Source of the DNA: Climacteris rufus
Lineage: Eukaryota; Chordata; Aves; Passeriformes; Climacteridae
Assembly: GCA_013398175.1 (NCBI GenBank)
Contig: VZRZ01007881.1
Location: 232,684-296,683, forward strand
Reading direction: 5' to 3'
Length of the DNA stretch: 64,000 nucleotides
Shown here: positions 1-12,310 of the stretch, in pieces
How positions within the stretch are numbered: position 1 is the stretch's first letter
How the letters are laid out: each line of letters starts with the position of its first letter
Translations under genes and position numbers: made by a program
The notes under the pieces: generated by a model
Database searches by the model: none
What the model was told of the DNA's origin: nothing
What the model saw: only the letters and a program-made list of their open reading frames with translations

Positions 1-56
1 GGCTGACAAAGCTGGTGACATGCTATATGCAAAAAATCATAAGGACAGTTAGAGAT

Positions 57-112
57 TCCTCTCCTCTCTCCTCCTCCCCTCTCCTCTCCTCTCCTCTCCT
101 CTCCTCTCCTCC
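57..112. repeat. (CTCCT)n polypyrimidine microsatellite
   Basis: An almost pure C/T tract built mainly of repeated CTCCT units, with a few irregular CTCTC and CCCCT units at its left side. It ends sharply at CCGGAG. Such homopurine/homopyrimidine tracts are common close to vertebrate promoters and can form triplex DNA. Here the tract lies about 650 bases before the CpG island. The copy number is likely to vary between individuals. Confidence 0.95.
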
Positions 113-770
113 GGAGTGTCTTGAAACCTTCCAAGCCCCGTAGCCAACGGTCTCCTCTCATCACTTTGCCGAGGCAATATTGCATTTAATACCCAGGGAT
201 TCATTACATGGAGATTGTTAGTGCCTCCAACTCAGGCTTTAGAAAACATACTAGTCCCTTCTAGAAAAACACTAGCAAACAACCCAGAACAAAAATCCCT
301 AGCCCACAAAAGCAGACCACCCCGAACACAAAAATACACTTTTACCCCCCCCATTTTTTTTTTCTTTTTGATCGACTGTCAGCAAAACAGAGTGGGTGCT
401 TCAGGCTGAAATACTTTTGTAGTAAAGCGCACGCCACAGAGGATCACTTTCCAAAGCCTGTTGCCTTTTTTTAATGCAACTAATCATTCGCTGTTGCTTT
501 ACGGAGAAGTCGTTCCTCTCTGGTCCGGCATAGCGAGTCATTTTCAGTCAGTCAATTATTGACCGAGAAGGTATTTTTCAAGCCCGGCCAAGCTCCTGTG
601 CTGCCCGCCGGAATGCGCTGCCTTCTTATGAACACCTGAGCAGCGTGATGCAGAATGACAGGAGACTCCGGAGAGAGGAGTGAGCAGGGCCAAGTGGGTG
701 GTAAAGCATCGCTCTGATTGCCTTTCTTTTATCGCTAAGTGAGTCATCAGTGAGGTGTCGTAACACTTCA
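113..770. other. Left flank of the CpG island, no gene recognised
   Basis: Unique, compositionally mixed sequence with scattered CpGs that become denser after about position 420, which suggests the unmethylated domain begins before the island proper. An exact AP-1-type site, TGAGTCA, is visible at 740-746. The only frame starting here is short, rich in Pro, Lys and Phe, and unlike any protein I know. The sequence could be upstream promoter or 5'UTR, depending on the unknown direction of transcription. Confidence 0.4.
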
Positions 771-1410
771 CCGCGTCCCGCCGCCGCCTGCTCCGTCCCG
801 CCCGGGTCGGGGCGCGGGCCCCGCCGTGCCCGCAGCGCATCGCCCGGCTCGGGGCGCGCTCCCGCCCGCGGGGCCGCCCGCACGCCTGTGCGCAGGGACG
901 GCTGGGCACTGCTTGCTGCGAGGCAGCCTTCCCACCGAGATTCTGCTGAACAAACTGGAAGGCGTGGGAAGGGCTGAGGCGCCCCGGGCGCCCTTGGGGA
1001 GGCACGGAGCCGTGCCCAGAGCCGGTCAGAGGGTTCCCTGGATCGATCCCGTCAGCAGAGAACTGCAGTCTGTTCCGCGCGACACTTAAAGATCCAGTTT
1101 TGCATGCAGGAACTCCGCTAGAAGTTCCCCCCCGCCGCCATAAATGTCATGAGTTCTGCAGGGAAGACGCCTCCGAGTCCCGCAGCGCCCGGACCTGTTG
1201 CCGCTGACGGTGCGAAGGGAAAGGCGCTGGCTCTGACCGCTGCTGCGGGGGAGGCGGTTCCAGGGGAGCCGGGTCCTGCGGCAGGGCCCCTTTCCGCGCC
1301 CGCTCGCCCAGGAGCGGAGCCGCTGCCGGGCTGCGGGGACAGGCCGAGGGATACCCCGCACCGAGCCGACCGCCGCAGCGGCCCTCCCATCGCCCCTTCC
1401 CAGCACTGAT
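771..1410. promoter_or_regulatory. CpG island, probable promoter or first exon of an unidentified gene
   Basis: GC content rises abruptly and CpG is undepleted: I count more than 60 CpG dinucleotides in about 640 bases, whereas the next several kilobases contain very few. GC-box-like cores (CCGCCC, GGGGCG) recur. Several frames on both strands are open here, all with Ala/Pro/Gly/Arg-rich translations. This is what GC-rich non-coding DNA gives, so I do not call a protein. One frame opens at 1149 shortly after GCCGCC and runs 86 codons, but it is low in complexity and unrecognised. In vertebrates such islands usually mark promoters of housekeeping or developmental genes. The gene could run rightwards, with the rest of the window as a long first intron, or leftwards out of the window. 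No convincing splice donor decides this. Confidence 0.8.
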
Positions 1411-2999
1411 AATTACTTTTCTGATGATGCTCTTTTGTTTCTGTCTGTGCTGCCCTTTTGGAGCCGAGTGTGGAACCTCTAGTTTGAAAAGCTAGAGCTT
1501 AATCTGGAAATAGAACTCCAAATATATTTGTATATACAGCAAGGCTCCTGTCAGGGCTGAGCGCCGGTCTCTGTATCATAAGAGATAATTGATTTCTATC
1601 CTGCACAGGCAGGCTTAAAAATGAAATTTCTTTTGCTGAGGCAACTGACCTTGATCTGCTGGTGGAAAAAAAAGATGGTTTAGGTCTGCTTTTTCCCTCC
1701 CCCTCCCATCATGTTTCAAAGCTTGGAAAACTTTATTTAAAAGTAATTTCATAGCTGATCTTTATAATAAAAAAAGTTTAAGCTCATACATATCTATCTG
1801 TGTCAATCCACACATAGTGTAAAATCATAAACTATGAGAAGATAAACTAGGCATAGTTTATACAGAGAAGTCTTGATAAGGATTGTGTACATATGCATGT
1901 CTGTTCATTGTACATAAGAATGTATTAGTCTATATTAATACATAAGGTTGCATATCTATGTAATGTATATAATGTACTCCTGTAATATGTAAGTAAACTC
2001 TAGACATTAAGAATAATCTGGCATGAGAAGTTTTAATGGCTTTCCCCACAATACAGACTAACACGACTCCTGCTGCAGGCAATTCTTCGCTTTCACGCTC
2101 TATATAAGACAGGTTTGAGGGCTGACCTTTAAACTACCCACATGGACAAGTAGCTTGAGGCATTTTGCCAGTATTGGAGGTTTCTCTCAGGAGACCACCG
2201 GCATCATTGTTACTTTGCCTCATGTATTTTGGTGTTTAAAATCAGACTAACTGGAAAAAAATCACACATAAATGTATATACTGCCCCTTTTGTAGATAGC
2301 TCATTTACAGTATAAACACAGGAAAAATGGGAAGAAAATTGATAAAAGTAAATAGTAACAGCAAAAAATCACTGATATAAGAAAATAACTTTTGGCATAT
2401 CTTGCAGTTCTCACACAGCTCAGACTGTTCACTTCCATGGAAACTTTGCCTGCTTAATTGCTTGCCAAAATCCTAATCCAAAATTTAAAGATAATATTTG
2501 CTGTCTTTGTTAATCATATGAAAATGGTTCTACTACTATTACTAGTAAACATAAAAACTAACTTTGCCAAACTCATGAGCCCTAATTCTAATACTGTTAA
2601 CTGCCTGAGGACATACATTAAAATTAAGATGGCCCTAAGTATTCTACAAACTGAAAAATGTCACTGCTGAAAACTACATTATTTTTCCTCTTATATAACC
2701 ATTTTTTTAGTTATTGAAACAGCTATTTCTGTTAAATAATCATAGCTAATGCTTATAAAAATTGCATAGTGTCCCTGATGACACTAAGACAAGAGGCTGA
2801 TTAGAGGAAAAGTAAAACTAGTCAAGTATTGCCTTAGAATCTAGTAGAAGAAGAAAACCGTGGCACTTCCATAAAAAAATTTCTAAGTCCATATGGTGTT
2901 TGTCATCTGGAGGATAGGATGTACTACTAAGGCTTTGTGAATTCTAGCTCCCTCTTTGATCATATGACTATAAACCTAAAAGTAGGTGTCAACAATCAG
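1411..2999. other. AT-rich non-coding stretch
   Basis: Immediately right of the CpG island the sequence turns AT-rich. At about 1885-1995 it becomes a low-complexity mix of TACATA, TATATA and TGTAC words. A TATA-like CTATATAAGA lies near 2100 with no open frame behind it. The one frame listed by length (2458-2670) has no splice sites or recognisable motif and is treated as chance. This is consistent with the start of a large intron or with intergenic DNA. Confidence 0.5.
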
Positions 3000-4900
3000 T
3001 AGTGCCCACTCACACTCCAGCCCCAGGGTCCAGTCGTGTTTGCTCCCCAAGGGAGCGATACACTGCTATTTCTATCAGTGAACTCTGCTTTGCATTCACG
3101 GGAGCTGGATGATGCCCTCTTTGCTGGGAGGAAGCTGTGACATGTCACTGGTTTATAACAAAAAATTAACTTATCCCCAGATGTGTGAATGCACTGGGTT
3201 CATCTTGCAAAGCAGTGCTCCCTGACAAGAGCAACTCTCAGCCTCTGTGGTGGGAAGCAGCAAGTGCCCCTGGCCTGAGGGCCTGGTGGGTTGAGAGCAG
3301 AGGCTGTGACAGACCCTCACAAGCCCACCTGCTCTGTCTTGGTTAGAAAGGAAAAAATGAGGGAGGTGCCAGGAGGGGCTGGACAAAAGTGTAAGGCTAG
3401 GGATGGGTTTTACTCTTATGAGCACATGACCCTGCTGCTGATTGTACTTATACCCTGGGAGGACAGCTTATTCTCCTAAAGAATTATTCTCCAGTGCAAA
3501 TAAGAACAGAATCCATCTCCTTTCAATCTGGTTCCCCTACCTCCAAGCAGAGGCCCTCAGGTTGGTGTGGTTACATTTAACACTCACAGGTATATGGTGA
3601 TCAGTGGACAGGGCTGAGTTAGAGGAGCTTATCAGGGATGCCACCACAGGCTCTGACTGAACAGTGTCGTGCAAGGACAGAATCCTCTCTGTGACTCAAA
3701 GCACACAGGATTTTGGAAAATTTCATGAGATTTAGACCCGCTTTTTTTCTGGGCCATGCTTTGTGAATCTGTCCCATAATATTTGTGACACAGCACATGT
3801 ATAAATGGTGTGGTGACAAGAGCCTCTGCTACTCCCACAAATCTGTTTTCTCATATCCACATGATTTCAGGAACCCAGACCTGCCAATCTTCTGGAAACC
3901 ATGAAAATGGCATTTAATTGGTCTGAATATCACAGATAAGTGTCTTATTTCCCTAGAGTTGTATCCTTTCACTCCAAAAAACCTTATCTGAGTGATGACT
4001 CTTCAGATACATGAGATGTATGATCATTTTACTATCCCATACTGAAGGCTCAGGAGAGGGAACCAGGGTCCCTCCCTGGCAGCCAGAAACAGCAATAATT
4101 AGACCAAGGCCTGCCAGGGAAGCTGGACTTACCACTTTTTCATATATTTCTGAGGGCAGAGTTGTGTAGAGGAGCACCCCACACCTGTAGGGAAGCATGG
4201 GGTCTTTGGGAGGCATCTGACTGAAACACAGCCAAGCCCAAGGTGGGAGCCCTTCCGTGTGAAAAGCAGCAGCTCCACCCAGGAGATAAGGATCTGATAT
4301 GTTTGAGACTATTTCCTGCAGCTGTTACTGCACCTTCCATCGCCATGGTCCCAAAGCTCCCTTGATGGCAAGGTGCCCACATCACACCCAGCATCAGGAC
4401 AAACTCCTTGCCTGCCATGTGGTGACGCACTTTGGGGTAGAAGGAAAAGAGTGTGCCCTGATTCCACATGTGGGCCAAAGATCTCTTCTTTCATTCCTGC
4501 CAGGAAGTGCTGTGCTCAGGCACAACCTTACAAAACCCTGGGCTGTGGAACCTGCAGTGCTGCTGGGCTGGCTTGTGAAGAGCTTTCTGCTCCATGAAGA
4601 AGAGGTTTGCCTTGGTCAGCCTTCTCCAGCCCTGCTTGGCCGTAGTCTCAACCTGGGCACAGACTGATGGGACAGGGGATGCTCTTGCCCTGGCAAAGGA
4701 AAGACACCTTGCTCCAGGTGTGTGGTGAGAGAGACAGAACGGCCTGAGGCAGGAAATGTGAGAAGGGCAGGGAGGTGGTGGGAAGATGCACCAATCGGGG
4801 CTTGGCCGCAGCCACCACAGCCTGGGACAGCTGTGCAATGCCCCTTGTGCCTGCAAGCCAGAGCAACCCGTGCCTGATGGCTTTTTGACAGGGAACGGGT
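3000..4900. other. Moderately GC-rich, CpG-poor block without a gene
   Basis: Compared with both sides this block is richer in G and C, but CpG is depleted, so it is not a second CpG island. Many short frames overlap on both strands (for example 4299-4667 plus and 4491-4856 minus), all rich in Cys, His, Ser, Pro and Leu, as translations of non-coding GC-rich vertebrate DNA typically are. No domain, signal peptide or repeated residue pattern stands out. It may be an old degraded transposon or simply local isochore texture. Confidence 0.4.
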
Positions 4901-6712
4901 GCTATTTCCATATGCTCCTGAAAGTATTCACTTCTTTGCTGCTCTGAAGCCTTACTGACTTTTATTATCCATCCCACCCCCACTGAATGACGTTTCTTAA
5001 TTTTTAGCTATAGTAAAGAATCTGCATTTGACGGAAACTACAGTATTACAGAAAAGACACAAAAACATTCCAGAGATTTTCTTCAACAAGAATAATCATG
5101 CCAGAAGCAATTTAAATCTAGTTTTTGCAAATGTTTATACACGCACATGCACAATTTCACAGATATTATCAATTGTAATCGATAAAGATCCTGTTAATGA
5201 TCTGATTATATATATTTGATATTGCATTATCTCTAGAGAAAAATGTTATTCTATGAATCATCATCTGTTTTCTTATATTTTCACATGGTACCGTAAAATT
5301 CTGTCTCACCTAAATACATGTGCGAATTAATGGCTTGCCCAATTGTAGTGATTTTTCAGTTTGGACAGCCACAAATCTAATATATTTATGCAGGATCTTC
5401 AAAACAGTTAGAAAACTGTTACTTACCAACTGATGTAAGTCCATGTTTTATAGATTCTTGTATGATGGCTGTGTGGGAACCAGAAGACATTATTAGGTGT
5501 AAATATACCGTACCCTTGGGTACAAGGTGTACAGCATTGAGTACAGAAGAGGTGCAGCCTGTAAACTTTTCTGGCCTTGAGACCCGGGCTATAATAGCCT
5601 TCAGTGAAAGTCGGCGTGATGAACAACAACAAAAAAAATATCCAAGAATTCAGAAAGTAACAAGCATGTCTTTGAGTGGACTCTGTACTTTTTCCAGCAT
5701 TAGTGACCTGCTGTAAACCATGTATCCCATTTCATGATAGTCTCTAATCAGAAGAATTGGAACTTGTGATAGGTTTGGCACCATCACGTGATTTAGTACA
5801 GCTTGATAAGAGACCCTGTTATAAAGTGACAGCAAAAGAGATAAGAACTGTTGGCAGATAATGGCAGAGAAATGATTAACCTAGAGTGGAGAGGTGCTAT
5901 GAAGCCCGGAGAGGGGAAGGTTGTAAAGTTGTGGGGTCATAAGATCATACTGAGTGGATGAAAAGCCATACCAACATGAGTGTAATGACTATAAACTCAG
6001 GCTTGTGACCTGTCTTCTTGATGTCATCACCTCTTTGCACAGTGGACAGCAAGCATGGTTGTTTTGGCTTCTGCAAACACGCTTTGGATGGCAAAACAAT
6101 CAGGCATTAATTCCTTAAGGGAGGCTTCTGAATGCACTGGGGTTTCTACACTCTGATTAACAGCACCAGCAAATCTCTGCTGATAGTTTGTCAGACAAAA
6201 CCATTTTATTGCCCCAGTCCTCAGGCTGGAGAGTAGCTGCAGGTTGTAGCCATTTAGTTAAAAGCATGTACTACTTTCTCACTAAAGAGCTTTACAACAT
6301 GGTTAAACATTGATATCCCAGGATTATGATATGTAGATGGGATTGCACTCACCTCTGAGGCTGTGAGGCTCAGTATCTCTTCACAGCATGTCAAATGGCT
6401 GTCAAGTGTCTGGCTTTATATAATTTTTACAAAAGTAGACAGCTGTGCAGATGACTGGGTGATGTTTCAGCTCAGCTGTGAATGGGTCAGGTTCTCCTTT
6501 CACCCCCTTCAGAGGAGAGGCAGGGTCACGGCGGCTCCCAGCCCCAGCACAGCGTGCCTTCTTGCACTACAGTGCCACTGACAGCCTTTGCAGCTCTAGC
6601 CCAATAGACTAAGTCTGCATACACTTTGTGAGATCAGACCCAAGCCTGAATAATCAGATGATATTTTATATTTCAAGTCTCTTGAAAAATAGAGTGAAGC
6701 TATTCCACTGTG

Positions 6713-6752
6713 GGCTAGATCTGAAGCCTCTTGAAGTCAGTGGGAGTTTTAT
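6713..6752 (+). repeat. Ancient amniote interspersed repeat, short copy
   Basis: The core CAGTGGGAGTTTTA, preceded by TTGAAGT, matches a motif (a TGACTTCAGTGGGAGTTTT-like core) that recurs through bird, turtle and crocodile genomes. Two more copies of the same core are visible in this window near 21.07 kb and 22.16 kb. I recognise the pattern but not its formal family name. The copy is short and eroded. Confidence 0.45.
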
Positions 6753-9037
6753 TTCTCTTTAAACTTGCAGAGAGCTGTAAAGCAGCACATGCTTTTTTAT
6801 ATACTTTGTCATGGTGGTTAGACTTTAGTGATACAGTGGCAGACAGATTAGTTCATGTGCAAACTGAACTGCTTCTCTTGGCTAGGGTGAGAGCTTGAGA
6901 GCTGGTCTGAAAATGGGGTTGGTTTGGCAAACCATGCAGTGATTTGGCCTTGCAGCCAGGAACCCTGAATTATCACTTGGTTTCTGTAGTGCTTGTCTCC
7001 TCTAGAGCTCCTGTTTGTACTGAGGACAGGCTGTAGATGGAAGGTCTGATTTTCCAAACTAAGGATGACAGGCTGTAGAGGAAAGATCTGGTTTCCCAAA
7101 TTCTTATTTTCATATTTATTACAGGAAAAAAATTAATTTACAAATCTGGTTAAACAGGTACTGTGGGTGTTTTTTCAGGGTCACTGATATTTTTTATCTA
7201 TTTAGAGTGAATGAAAGCTGGAAGCCAGCTTTTACAGCAGGTTTCATATAAACCTAAATCATTGGACTCAGTGTCTCTTAATTCATTTGGTCATCAAATA
7301 GATTTTCAATTCTATTCATAAAAAGTGGAAAGGAACATTTATTTAATGAGAAAAGGCATGTCTTTGGGGACCGGGGATAAAATAAATGAGAAATGCTGCA
7401 AATGATACTGTGGTTAGAACCTTTCCGTGGTATCATCAGAGACATTGCTGAAGCGCTGTTGGCCCATCTTCAAGAGTCTCTATAAAGGAATCTGCTGTAT
7501 GTGGGGGAAGAGAGATATTAAATCATAAGAAATATAAAGAAACTTCATGCTTTTGGCTTCAAACACTGTAATTCCTTTCCTTTTTTGCATCAGTATCAAA
7601 TGTCAGGGTCACTGAAAAATGGTCTACTTTTCTCTTTCTGATACTTTGTCTCCATGGACAGAGGAATGTATGCCAGGTGCATAACCGGACAGACTTTCTT
7701 TGCCTTTCTTTATACCTAGTCCAGTAGGGGAAAAGAAATTCCTAAGGAAACTCTGGACAACCTATATCAGCCTGTGATCCAGCAGCTCGATGTGTTTAGC
7801 AGTGACCCATTTGGACTCCAAGTGAAACAAAGACACGAGGCTGTGCGAGATGAGGCGTTCGGGCTGTACCACTGAAGCTCAGTACCTGAGTTCATGGCTG
7901 ATTACTTTGCTTGATCAGGAATTTTGAACTGTAGCTTCTCATGTGTAAGTCCCTGGTAAGGCAGCCACTGTCCTTACTCAAAACAGCTTTTCCTAACTGT
8001 GGTTGAAGCATCATAGACTCATCTTGTATCTCTGTGTTTTTCAGTAGTCCCCCTCTCCCTGTTTTTTTCCTTCCCCTGTTTTCATCCTGAGAGGCTGAGA
8101 CAAGTTAATTTTGTTATTTGAAACATGCTTTTCTGTCTCCAGTCTTTCAGGAAGATAATTAATTGAGAAACTTCGAGTGTCTTTTTTGTTTAGCCAGTTC
8201 TTGTGTGATGAAACTGTTCCTTGTTTGTCCCTCTGACAAATGTCCCTCAAAGAAACTGTACCTGATTTCAAAAGCTTGGCAACAATCCCTCCTTTGACTC
8301 TGGCACATCAAATTATTTTGCAACCATTTACCACAAAAATGGAGTCAAGAGGAGTTTCCTTCTCATGGGCATTTCCACAGGCGGTATTTCATTTGGACAT
8401 GTAAGAATACTAAGAAACAAGCTCTGAATATAGACTGACTGAAATTAAAAATTACCTTTTCAAAGAGTTTTAATCCCTAACTTGTATATCTTGGAGTAAA
8501 TTTAGTGAGCTCAGTCATGATTTTGTAATTTTCCTGTAACATTTTGGATATTGCTTATCTGAATTCAATATGTTCCTTGTCATCATTCTATGCCATCTCA
8601 AGGTATCGTGGTTTTTATTATCCATACATCTCAGAAAATGTATGTACTCAGCACAGCACACATCAAATGAGGGACATGTTCTTCATTCTATTGAAAGTTC
8701 AGGGCAAACGTGGCATTGATCCTGGCATGGTGCCTACCAGGCATGAGCTCTCTCGTCCTGAGAGTTGTCCAGTTGGTTTCAGCTGGAGGTTTGCTTAGGT
8801 GGAAAGAGATTTGCAAACTCTGTTCTTTGATCTAGAAATCACTCTTTTAAAACTTTTCTCCATTTCAGTCATTCCAATATTCCTCCTGGTCTATCATAGA
8901 CATTTGAAATTCTTTTGGATGCTTCAGTGTATTTTCTCCACCTTCATGAATTTTATATTATTTCACATGTGCAAAACCAAGGCATTAAAATACAGTTTTA
9001 TGCTTTTTCCCCAGTAGTTCTGTAAAAGATATTGGGA

Positions 9038-9094
9038 GATGATCTTTACCTTTTGGATTTTTTATCTGATGATCTTTACCTTTTGGATTTTTTA
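9038..9094. repeat. Perfect tandem duplication of a 30-base unit
   Basis: A 30-base unit starting GATGATCTTTACC is followed directly by a second copy that is identical for its first 27 bases before diverging at AGTG. Only two copies are present. The lack of mismatches implies a recent slippage or duplication event, so the locus may be variable between individuals. No open frame spans it. Confidence 0.9.
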
Positions 9095-11849
9095 GTGAAG
9101 TAATTACAGTATTGAAATTGAAGGTCTAATTTATGGAGCAATTTCCATCAGTTGATTCTTAATTCCTGTTTGGTCTTATGGTATGACTGCACTATTAAAT
9201 TTCTTGTTAGTTTTGTTTTCTTACTTGTACATATTTTATGTATTATGTGTATTGTATCAGTAGAATGCAGTGGCATTAAAATAAATTTCATTGTATGCTA
9301 CTCCTTTACTCAGGATTTTCAGCATGTTGGAAAGGAACTGTGGAGAGCAGAAGCATGGTACCTTTGTGGGTGTCAAAGTATGAACTGTTTTCCTTGATAT
9401 TTATCAAAATATGTTAGTCTCTTGTGTTTGTTTTCTGTTTAGATAAATACAATTTAATATAAACCATATTTGGAGCTAAATAATGAATTGTAGGAATTAT
9501 AAAATTGCTTCCCGTGACTTTTCCCTAATAATTACTTACAAAAATTATTTCAGTGAATATTTCTGCTAATAAATTAATGTCTAGAGGAGGAGGTATGTGC
9601 AGACACTTGTAAACACTTTTTTTAGGTTAAATGAGCAATCAGGTAACCTCCAGGACTGCTTAGAAAGAAAAGTTAGTTCTGTGCAGATGAAAGCATACAG
9701 TTGTGGATCACAAAAGTCCTCTTTTAGCCTTCACTAAAGACATAGCATGAGCTTTGGTGGGACCCAGATTTAGTGCTAGCTCTCTGCACTGAAGAGGTAA
9801 AACTTTTTCATGGTGTGAGGAGAGCTATCTAGCAAAGTTTCGTCTGCTGGTCTGTCTATCTGTGTGAGTAGCTCCTTTTTTCACTAATCTAACATACTGG
9901 CGTAAAAAGAGAAATGTTATTAAACAGTTATGGACCTTTCCAAAGCTTATCTAGGAGATATTTACTAGAAATAGAAGCAGAGTGTTTGACTTTGTGAGAA
10001 AAGAACAGATTTCAGTGAAACAGGCAGAGGGAAATTACTTCCACGTATGTAGCAGTAACAGGTGTTGTGAACTCATCCATCATCTCACACAGCACTCAGG
10101 AACAGACAACAGTTTCTTCGCAGAACACTATTAATAAAATATCAGGAATTTATACTTTGGAAGGAGAAGATGAGAAAGAGGTGAGAAGGAACTTTAAAGT
10201 GGATCTTAAGTGGAACTTAAAACCTTCTGAACCGATATGTGGAGTATCTTTTTTTTTTTCCAAGATATATACATATGTGCAGGGATGACTCCTTCTCTAC
10301 TCCTGTCCTCCCACTCCAAAAACCTTCCAAAATTTTAGCTTGAGTCAGGATGGAAATACTGAATCTTACCTCAGAAATTTATTTCTGAAAGACCCTGAGT
10401 GCTCTGACAAGTTTCTAATTGGTTTCTGCTCCTGAAGGAAGCTGCACGTGTGCGGTGCCACACAGACTGGCTTTGCTTGAGACCATGGAGTAAGTGCAAG
10501 CTGAATGCTAACGGAAGGTGAATGACTGGCAAACGAAAGCAGTTCAGAGTTCATGTCTAAGCAGAGGGGGTCCCCTTACTGAAACTCATTTGTTGCACCA
10601 GGAATAGAAGGATGTCAGGAGGCTGAACCACATGTAACACATGTCCAACAGTCCACATTCCAGCTGGAGGGAGGAGAAATCAAGGCTTAATGCTCAAGTG
10701 GTAGGTCAGATCTGGTGTAGAGGAGCACTCCCCCTTTTTTCTATCTTCTCAGTGAGCACGTGCAGAATTTGTTCCAATTTCTAAGCTCACTTTCATTGGA
10801 AAGGACACTGGGAAGGAGAGAAAAGTGGGATAAAGGCCATTCAGAAATAAGAATTTCTGATAATTTTATTAATAACTGTGAGAAATATAGCACCTGGCAG
10901 GAGAGATAAGTGGATTTTCCTAAGTGCTGTTATAGACAGGTAAATATTGTTCTGGTTTATGGCACTAATAATTAAACAGAAAACTAGTCTTTCTGCTGGC
11001 AATTTAAAATTTAAGGTGGCTGGTTTCTGGAGGCGTGTACTGAAATATGAATAACAAAAACTACTTTACATATAAACTTCATAATAAAAGATGTATATAT
11101 GCTGTCCAAAGGATTTATTTCAGAAGCATATATAACACTGAAATAACACACTTTTTTCATTGTCTTCCAAGTCATCTAGGCACCATTCATGGTAAATACT
11201 GCAGTTCTTAAAAAACAAACCAAGTAGACTTAAGATCTGAGAAATACTAATTCCTTCAAGAACATGGTCTCCCTAGTGCAGTTATATGAATAATAGATTA
11301 GTATAACATTAATTAATATTTTTATATCTTTTATACAACATGCTCACAATTTGTTAGACAGTATACTTATTTCATGTGCTTAGATCACAGTAAAAAAACA
11401 CAGATGACCCTGGAATTAGAGTACCTATATTTCTGGGGAAAGCAGTAGCACCTGGAACTTCTGAGGAGTCCTGAATTTCAGGGGCCAGCTTTAAATTCAA
11501 CTGTTAATGCATTTGCAATGGCATGTAAATCTTGCTTGCATAGTGCCTAAACCAAGTTCTTTGTCTCAGACTTGGGCTTATGGGTACTTCTACCACTCCA
11601 GTAAATATGAATACATGTTCAGGTACCCTTATTAACTGTAAACTCATGTTATTCTCATTCTAAAATTGCTACTCTCTTTCTTCTTGTCACTGTTGCCTAC
11701 CATCCCTTTAGACTGAAGTGTTTTTCAGTGGCCCAGACAACAGCATGTACAGCTAAGATGGAGACCTGCTCATGGCCTCCTGAAAATACTGTATTACAAA
11801 GATGTATATACACAGTAAGAAATCTTTACTGAGGCCATAGTAGGATGAT

Positions 11850-12310
11850 AAAAAAGGGAAACCCCTGCCAGGGCCAGAGGTCACTAAGGGGCCTTAATGG
11901 CCCTGTTCACTTTCACCTGGGTCCCCCCTCGTGGCTCCCCCCACTGGGCCACCTGCTAATTTAAGCTCAGCTGGAAAGGCAGCCCCTTCCCTCAGCTGTG
12001 CTGGATGGGGACCTGTTCTCAGGTTATTGTTTGTAATTTCTGGCTTGACTTCAGACCTTGGCTGGTTTTCTTCCTTGCACCCACTGACCACTGAAGCATC
12101 AGTAGGACTTGGCACTACCCTGCTTGGCTGTCTCCTCTGCTGTGGGAGTGTGCTCCATTGGTGAGCGCCCTACCCAGTCTGTGTTCTTGCTGCCTTTAGC
12201 TCCCAGTTTGCCTCCTCTTAGGGTGCATCTGGTTCTTGCTTTCCCCTGACAGCTTTTGTAGATGCTCTCTTCATCCTTTCCTACAAGCTGGCAATAACTA
12301 CTCCTGTAAC
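11850..12310. other. GC-richer block, possible unidentified interspersed repeat
   Basis: A sharply bounded GC-richer block. It opens with GGGGCCTTAATGGCCCTG, which contains a near-palindromic GGCCTTAATGGCC. C-rich runs follow, such as TCCCCCCACTGGGCC. Short frames on both strands are not recognised. The abrupt change in composition and the self-complementary start suggest an old mobile-element fragment, perhaps an LTR piece, but I cannot place it in a family. Confidence 0.25.

Larger units (their letters stand above)
4901..11820. other. AT-rich non-coding stretch with scattered small repeats
   Basis: Apart from one ancient repeat copy and one tandem duplication listed separately, I see only unique AT-rich DNA. 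The open frames are short, on both strands, and lack protein-like motifs. Splice-like motifs occur singly: a GTGAGT donor on the minus strand at about 6353 with a TATA-like word behind it, and a GTAAG donor on the minus strand at about 10370. None is supported by a convincing coding exon. Confidence 0.45.

Noticed and set aside
556..1409. Several overlapping open frames of 60-150 codons on both strands over the CpG island
   Set aside because: Stops are rare in GC-rich DNA, so many frames stay open at once. The translations are Ala/Pro/Gly/Arg-rich with no domain, and no single frame is favoured.
10019..10180. Open plus frame ending at a good donor (AAAGAG then GTGAGA)
   Set aside because: The only nearby acceptor-like AG places an in-frame TGA at the exon start, and no polypyrimidine tract supports another acceptor.
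10370..10556. Minus-strand frame between CCCCTCTGCTTAG and a GTAAGA donor
   Set aside because: Splice signals are fair, but the 61-residue peptide is unlike any known protein and the combination is expected by chance several times in a window this size.
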